Below, one piece after another: positions 60,761-64,000 of a DNA stretch of 64,000 nucleotides. The stretch's first letter is position 1; every line of letters begins with the position of its first letter. The stretch is from Mesoterricola sediminis (GTDB lineage: Bacteria; Acidobacteriota; Holophagae; Holophagales; Holophagaceae), in assembly GCF_030295425.1 (NCBI RefSeq), contig NZ_AP027081.1:1116001-1180000 (forward strand). Direction: 5' to 3'. A program made the translations under genes and the position numbers. The notes beneath the pieces were generated by a model, which had not been told where the DNA came from, did not search any database, and worked only from the letters and a program-made list of their open reading frames with translations.

Positions 60761-62014
60761 TCAGGCGGCGAGCCAGGTCCCGGCGGCGGCCAGGAGGGTC
60801 TCGATGCCGGTTCGCAGGGTCGGGTCCAGGGCCGGGGCCCAGTACGGGGAATGGGGTCCGGGCAGGGCGTCCAGGGTGCCCTCCCGCGCCGCCGCGTCGT
60901 AGGCCTCGGGGGAGGTGCCGCCCACGAACCAGTAGCAGTAGGGCGTGCCCCAGGCCTGGCCGAAGCGTCCGAAGTCCTCGCTGGCGCCCACGGGGCGGGC
61001 CTCCGAGAGGAGGTCGCCGAACTGGGCCCGGAAGGCCTCGGCCACGCGCCGGGTGACCTCGGCGTCGTTGAGGGTCAGGGGAAAGTTGTTGATCGGCTCG
61101 AACTCGGGGTCCCGGGGCGCGTTGGAGGCCCTCGCCTCGGCGATGCAGACGCGGCGGATGGCCGCGAGCAGGTGCTCCCTGACCGCGAGGTCCGTGGTGC
61201 GGACGTTCAGCTTGATCACGGCCTCGGCGGGGATGATGTTCTCGGCGTGCCCCGCGTGGAACTCGCCCACCGTCACCACGGCCTGGGCCTGGGGCGCGAC
61301 CTCCCGGGCCACCAGGGCCTGGAGGCGGAGGACGGCGGCGGAGGCCATCACGATCGGGTCGATGGCGTTCTGGGGCATGCCGCCGTGGCCGCCGGCCCCG
61401 AAGAACCGGACCTGGAGGCTGTCGCCCGCGGTCAGGAGCTGCCCGGCCTTGCACGCGACGGTCCCGGCCCGGTACTGCAGCAGGTGCTGCCCGAAGATCA
61501 CGTCGGGACGGGGAAACCGCGCCACCAGGCCGTCGTCGAGCATGGCCTGGGAGCCGGTGCCGGTCTCCTCCGCCGGCTGGAGGACCACCAGCACGGTGCC
61601 CCGCCAGGCATCCCTGGCCCCGGCCAGGACCTGGGCCGCGCCCAGGGCCCAGGCCAGGTGCATGTCATGGCCACAGGCATGGGACACGGGCACGGGCTCG
61701 CCCTTGGCGTTGAGGCCTTCGCAGGCGGCGGCGTAGGCCAGGCCGGTCTGCTCCCGGATGGGCAGGGCGTCCATGTCCGCCCGCACCATGACGGTGGGGC
61801 CGGCGCCGTTCTCCAGGAGGCCCACCACCCCGGTGCCCCCCACCTGCTCAACCACCCGGTAACCCGCGTCGCGCAGGCACGCGGCGGCGACGGCGCCGGT
61901 GCGCGCCTCCTGGTGGGACAGCTCAGGGTGCTGGTGGAAGTCCTTGTACAGGGCTTCGACGCGGGGCAGGACCCGCGCGATGAGGGGCCGCAGAGGGTCG
62001 ACGAAGGGGTTCAT
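60761..62014 (-). CDS. M20 family amidohydrolase (aminoacylase/hippurate hydrolase-like)
   Basis: The 417-residue protein has FHQHPELSHQEARTGAV, MVRADMDALPIREQTGL, the metal site VSHACGHDMHLAWALGAA and LQPAEETGTGSQAML, followed by the dimerisation domain (GAGGHGGMPQNAIDPIVMAS). These are hallmarks of M20D amidohydrolases, which cleave N-acyl amino acids. It precedes an MFS gene. An operator-promoter unit lies 52-98 bp upstream of ATG 62014. Confidence 0.92.
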   Translation of the reverse strand: MNPFVDPLRPLIARVLPRVEALYKDFHQHPELSHQEARTGAVAAACLRDAGYRVVEQVGGTGVVGLLENGAGPTVMVRADMDALPIREQTGLAYAAACEGLNAKGEPVPVSHACGHDMHLAWALGAAQVLAGARDAWRGTVLVVLQPAEETGTGSQAMLDDGLVARFPRPDVIFGQHLLQYRAGTVACKAGQLLTAGDSLQVRFFGAGGHGGMPQNAIDPIVMASAAVLRLQALVAREVAPQAQAVVTVGEFHAGHAENIIPAEAVIKLNVRTTDLAVREHLLAAIRRVCIAEARASNAPRDPEFEPINNFPLTLNDAEVTRRVAEAFRAQFGDLLSEARPVGASEDFGRFGQAWGTPYCYWFVGGTSPEAYDAAAREGTLDALPGPHSPYWAPALDPTLRTGIETLLAAAGTWLAA

Positions 62015-62092
62015 GGGGGGGACCTCCCGGATCTGGACGCATCCAGGATCGGTTCCCCGTAAGCTCACCAAAAGGCATTATTTATTCAAAGG

Positions 62093-62111
62093 TGAACACC
62101 AAAAGTGGTCA
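62093..62111. promoter_or_regulatory. LysR-type operator, left copy (M20-MFS promoter)
   Basis: TGAACAC-N5-GTGGTCA is a 19-bp dyad of the T-N11-A type. Read leftward it is followed after 11 bp by ATAATGCCTTTTGG, a probable -10 region for the M20 gene. It overlaps the lysR stop codon. Confidence 0.65.
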
Positions 62112-63047
62112 TGCGCCGCGCTTGCCGCAGCCCTTGCGGCCGGCAGGAGAGGCGCACCAGCGTGCGACCTGGTGCTTCATGAGGTCGGCGAAGGCCCTGG
62201 CCACGGGGGTGAGGGGCACGTCCACCCGTGTGATGAGGCCGATGTCGCTGGGGGGCGGGGGGTCCTGCAGGGCCACCGCCCGGATCCCCTGGGTTTCCGG
62301 GCAGTCGAGCAGACCCATGGGCATGAAGGTGATGACATCCGTGTTGCGCACGAGGCTCAGGGCCGAAAGGACGGATTCGCACTTGAGGATGCGGGCGGGG
62401 GCAGGCAGGCCGGCCTCGCTGAAGTACCCGAGGAGGCGCGTGCCCAGGCCGTGGGTGCCGAAGCTGGTGGCGAGCCACTCCTGGTCCTGGAGGTCCTTGA
62501 GGCGGCGGGCGCCGGCGCAGGGGTGGCCCTCCCGCAGGACCACGGCGTTGGAGGCCCTGAACCAGTGTTCGAAGGCCAGGTCCTCACCCACGGCCTCCCC
62601 GGCGATGACGAGCACGCCGAAATCCAGGTGGCCCTGGCGGACGCCCGGAAGGGCGATCCCCTCCAGGCCCTCCACCACGTGCAGTTTCACGTGCTTGAAG
62701 GTGCGCCGAAAGGCGGCCACGGCGTGGGGCAGGACGGTCAGGGCCACCAGGGGGGTGACGCCCACCGCCACGCTCCCTTCATCGGCGCCCTTGGCCTGCT
62801 GGATCTCGGCCCGGGCGAGGGCCGCCTGGCGGAGCATCAGGTCAGCCCGGGCCAGCAGGCGCCTGCCGTCCACCGTGAGCTGGATCCCTCGCACGCTGCG
62901 GTGGATCAGGGCGGTGTCCAGGTCCTGTTCCAGTTCCTTGAGGGCCTTGGTGAGGGCGGACTGGGACAGGGACATGCGGCGGGCGGCGGCCCGGATGCTT
63001 CCCGTTTCCACGGCCGCGCGGAAGGCCTCGAGTTGGTGGAGCTTCAT
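62109..63047 (-). CDS. LysR-type transcriptional regulator
   Basis: The 312-residue protein has an N-terminal winged HTH (LHQLEAFRAAVETGSIRAAA, RRMSLSQSALTKALKELEQD) and a C-terminal substrate-binding fold (GSVAVGVTPLVALTVLPHAV). It is transcribed toward the M20-MFS pair. Identical-core operators sit at both ends of the gene, so it probably controls the M20-MFS operon, the rightward MFS gene and itself. The inducer is unknown, perhaps an aromatic or N-acyl amino acid. Confidence 0.92.
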   Translation of the reverse strand: MKLHQLEAFRAAVETGSIRAAARRMSLSQSALTKALKELEQDLDTALIHRSVRGIQLTVDGRRLLARADLMLRQAALARAEIQQAKGADEGSVAVGVTPLVALTVLPHAVAAFRRTFKHVKLHVVEGLEGIALPGVRQGHLDFGVLVIAGEAVGEDLAFEHWFRASNAVVLREGHPCAGARRLKDLQDQEWLATSFGTHGLGTRLLGYFSEAGLPAPARILKCESVLSALSLVRNTDVITFMPMGLLDCPETQGIRAVALQDPPPPSDIGLITRVDVPLTPVARAFADLMKHQVARWCASPAGRKGCGKRGA

Positions 63048-63063
63048 GGGGCCCCCTCCTGGT

Positions 63064-63082
63064 GAACACTTTTGGTGGTCAT
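63064..63082. promoter_or_regulatory. LysR-type operator, right copy (lysR / MFS promoter)
   Basis: TGAACAC-N5-GTGGTCA again, in opposite orientation with respect to its promoter. Read rightward it is followed after 11 bp by ATTATGCCTTTTGG, mirroring the left copy. It lies 17 bp upstream of lysR and ~165 bp upstream of the MFS start. Confidence 0.65.
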
Positions 63083-63247
63083 TCTACCCAAAATTATGCC
63101 TTTTGGGGTCCGGGGGCGGAGCCCATACTTCCCCATCGAACCGGACAAGCATGGGCGCACGGACGCCCCAACGTAGGGGCCCCACCCCCTGACCTGGGGG
63201 GTGCGCATGGGCCTTGGCCTCCACCTGATCCAACCCAGGAGCGATCC

Positions 63248-64000
63248 ATGTCTCACCTGCCGCAAGCTGCCGCAATGCCGGCCGGGGGCACCGGGAAGGG
63301 ATACGTTTGCCCCCCCAGCGTGCTGTTCGGGATGTGCATCGCCGTTTCCATCTATTGGCTCTTCGCCCTGTCCATGAATCCGCTGGTGCCGAGCATCGCC
63401 CGGGACCTCCACCTGCCCCTGGGCGTGGCGGACCCCAACCTGGCCCTGGCGGTCAGCTTGGCTGGATTGACGGCGGGCATCTGCATCATGCCCATGGGGG
63501 GGCTGGCCGACCAGTTCGGGCGCATCCGCCTGACCCGGATCGGCCTGGGCGTGGGCCTGGTCGGCGCGTTGCTTTGCGGCCTGGCACCCAGCATCGGGCC
63601 GCTGGTGGCCGGGCGGTTCTTCCTGGGGCTGTCGGCGGCCATCGTCATGCCCGCCACCCTCGGCCTGGTGAAGGTTTATTACGGCGATGCCGAGCGGCCC
63701 CGGGCCATCACGTACTGGTCCCTGGCCACGGCCGGCTGCGCCAGTTTCTCGAGCCTCTTCGGGGGCATCCTGGCCACCCACGCGGGCTGGCGCTGGGCCT
63801 TCCTCCTGGCCGTCCCCTGCATCCTGGGGGCCTTCTTCCTGCTCCGGTCCGCGCCGGAGCGGAAGGCCCCGGCCACGGGCCGGCGGCCCTTCGATGGGGT
63901 CGGGTTCTCGGCCCTCATTCTCGGCCTCCTGGCGCTGAACCTCTTCATCAGCAAGGGCAAGGCCTGGGGCTGGACGAGCCTGCCCACCCTGGGCAGCCTC
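63248..64000 (+). CDS. DHA2-type MFS transporter, N-terminal part; runs off the window
   Basis: About 251 residues are visible: a first helix (VLFGMCIAVSIYWLFALSMN), motif GGLADQFGRIRLTRIG, and AGCASFSSLFGGILATHAGW in the motif C position. It resembles the MFS gene at 59231. It lies downstream of the right LysR operator. The 3' end is outside the window. Confidence 0.9.
   Translation, partial: MSHLPQAAAMPAGGTGKGYVCPPSVLFGMCIAVSIYWLFALSMNPLVPSIARDLHLPLGVADPNLALAVSLAGLTAGICIMPMGGLADQFGRIRLTRIGLGVGLVGALLCGLAPSIGPLVAGRFFLGLSAAIVMPATLGLVKVYYGDAERPRAITYWSLATAGCASFSSLFGGILATHAGWRWAFLLAVPCILGAFFLLRSAPERKAPATGRRPFDGVGFSALILGLLALNLFISKGKAWGWTSLPTLGSL

Noticed and set aside
56850-61454. A 1534-residue leftward protein across five genes
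   Set aside because: The translation is Pro/Arg/Gly-rich shadow sequence antisense or out of frame to the Nudix, SpmA/B-like, MFS and M20 genes.

Overview
The window is a GC-rich bacterial chromosome segment. The hrcA-grpE-dnaK order, three tandem S46 peptidases, DUF4139 proteins and general gene style suggest an acidobacterium of the Holophagae (Geothrix/Holophaga-like). This placement is an inference from gene content only; no rRNA is present.

Left core region (1-22.98 kb). The 5' part of dnaK, then grpE and hrcA, run leftward, with a divergent lipoprotein gene. Next come an aldolase-mtnA pair that fits the methylthioribose DHAP shunt, and a leftward sensor kinase / ECF sigma factor / ChrR-like anti-sigma operon facing a rightward GAF histidine kinase. 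Three tandem secreted S46 dipeptidyl-peptidases follow, then three paralogous ~665-residue lipoproteins. Between the second and third lipoprotein genes lies a gene-free stretch with strong RNA-structure potential, including a pseudoknot. A NudJ-like Nudix gene and tRNA-Lys/tRNA-Glu close the region.

Accessory region (22.98-39.64 kb). The last 44-46 bp of tRNA-Glu recur three more times as direct repeats (25.19, 33.53, 39.60 kb). They cut the region into three modules without a visible integrase. Module 1 carries an AbiEi-type regulator plus a nucleotidyltransferase. Module 2 carries an HNH endonuclease, a small DUF protein, a TOTE-type primase-helicase, a 379-residue unknown, a CoiA-like protein and a classical AbiE pair. 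Module 3 carries two DUF4139 proteins, a small secreted protein, a broken CoiA-like copy and an AAA-DUF4143 ATPase. In each module the gene next to the right-hand tRNA fragment is read away from it, and its promoter overlaps an operator-like repeat.

Biosynthetic region (40.5-53 kb). After a frameshifted EamA transporter and an SDR gene comes a tightly packed leftward operon: phosphopantetheinyl transferase, AurF/CmlI-like diiron N-oxygenase, a two-module NRPS, MFS exporter, LysE exporter and type II thioesterase. The second adenylation domain carries a glycine specificity code. The assembly line has no release domain in cis. The cluster probably makes and exports a small N-oxygenated peptide-like metabolite.

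Right core region (53.9-64 kb). It holds a cupin, MscL with an added zinc ribbon, a hypothetical/Nudix/hypothetical trio, a fused SpmA-SpmB-like membrane protein, an MFS pump, an M20 amidohydrolase, a LysR regulator flanked by two mirror-image copies of its probable operator, and the start of a second MFS pump.
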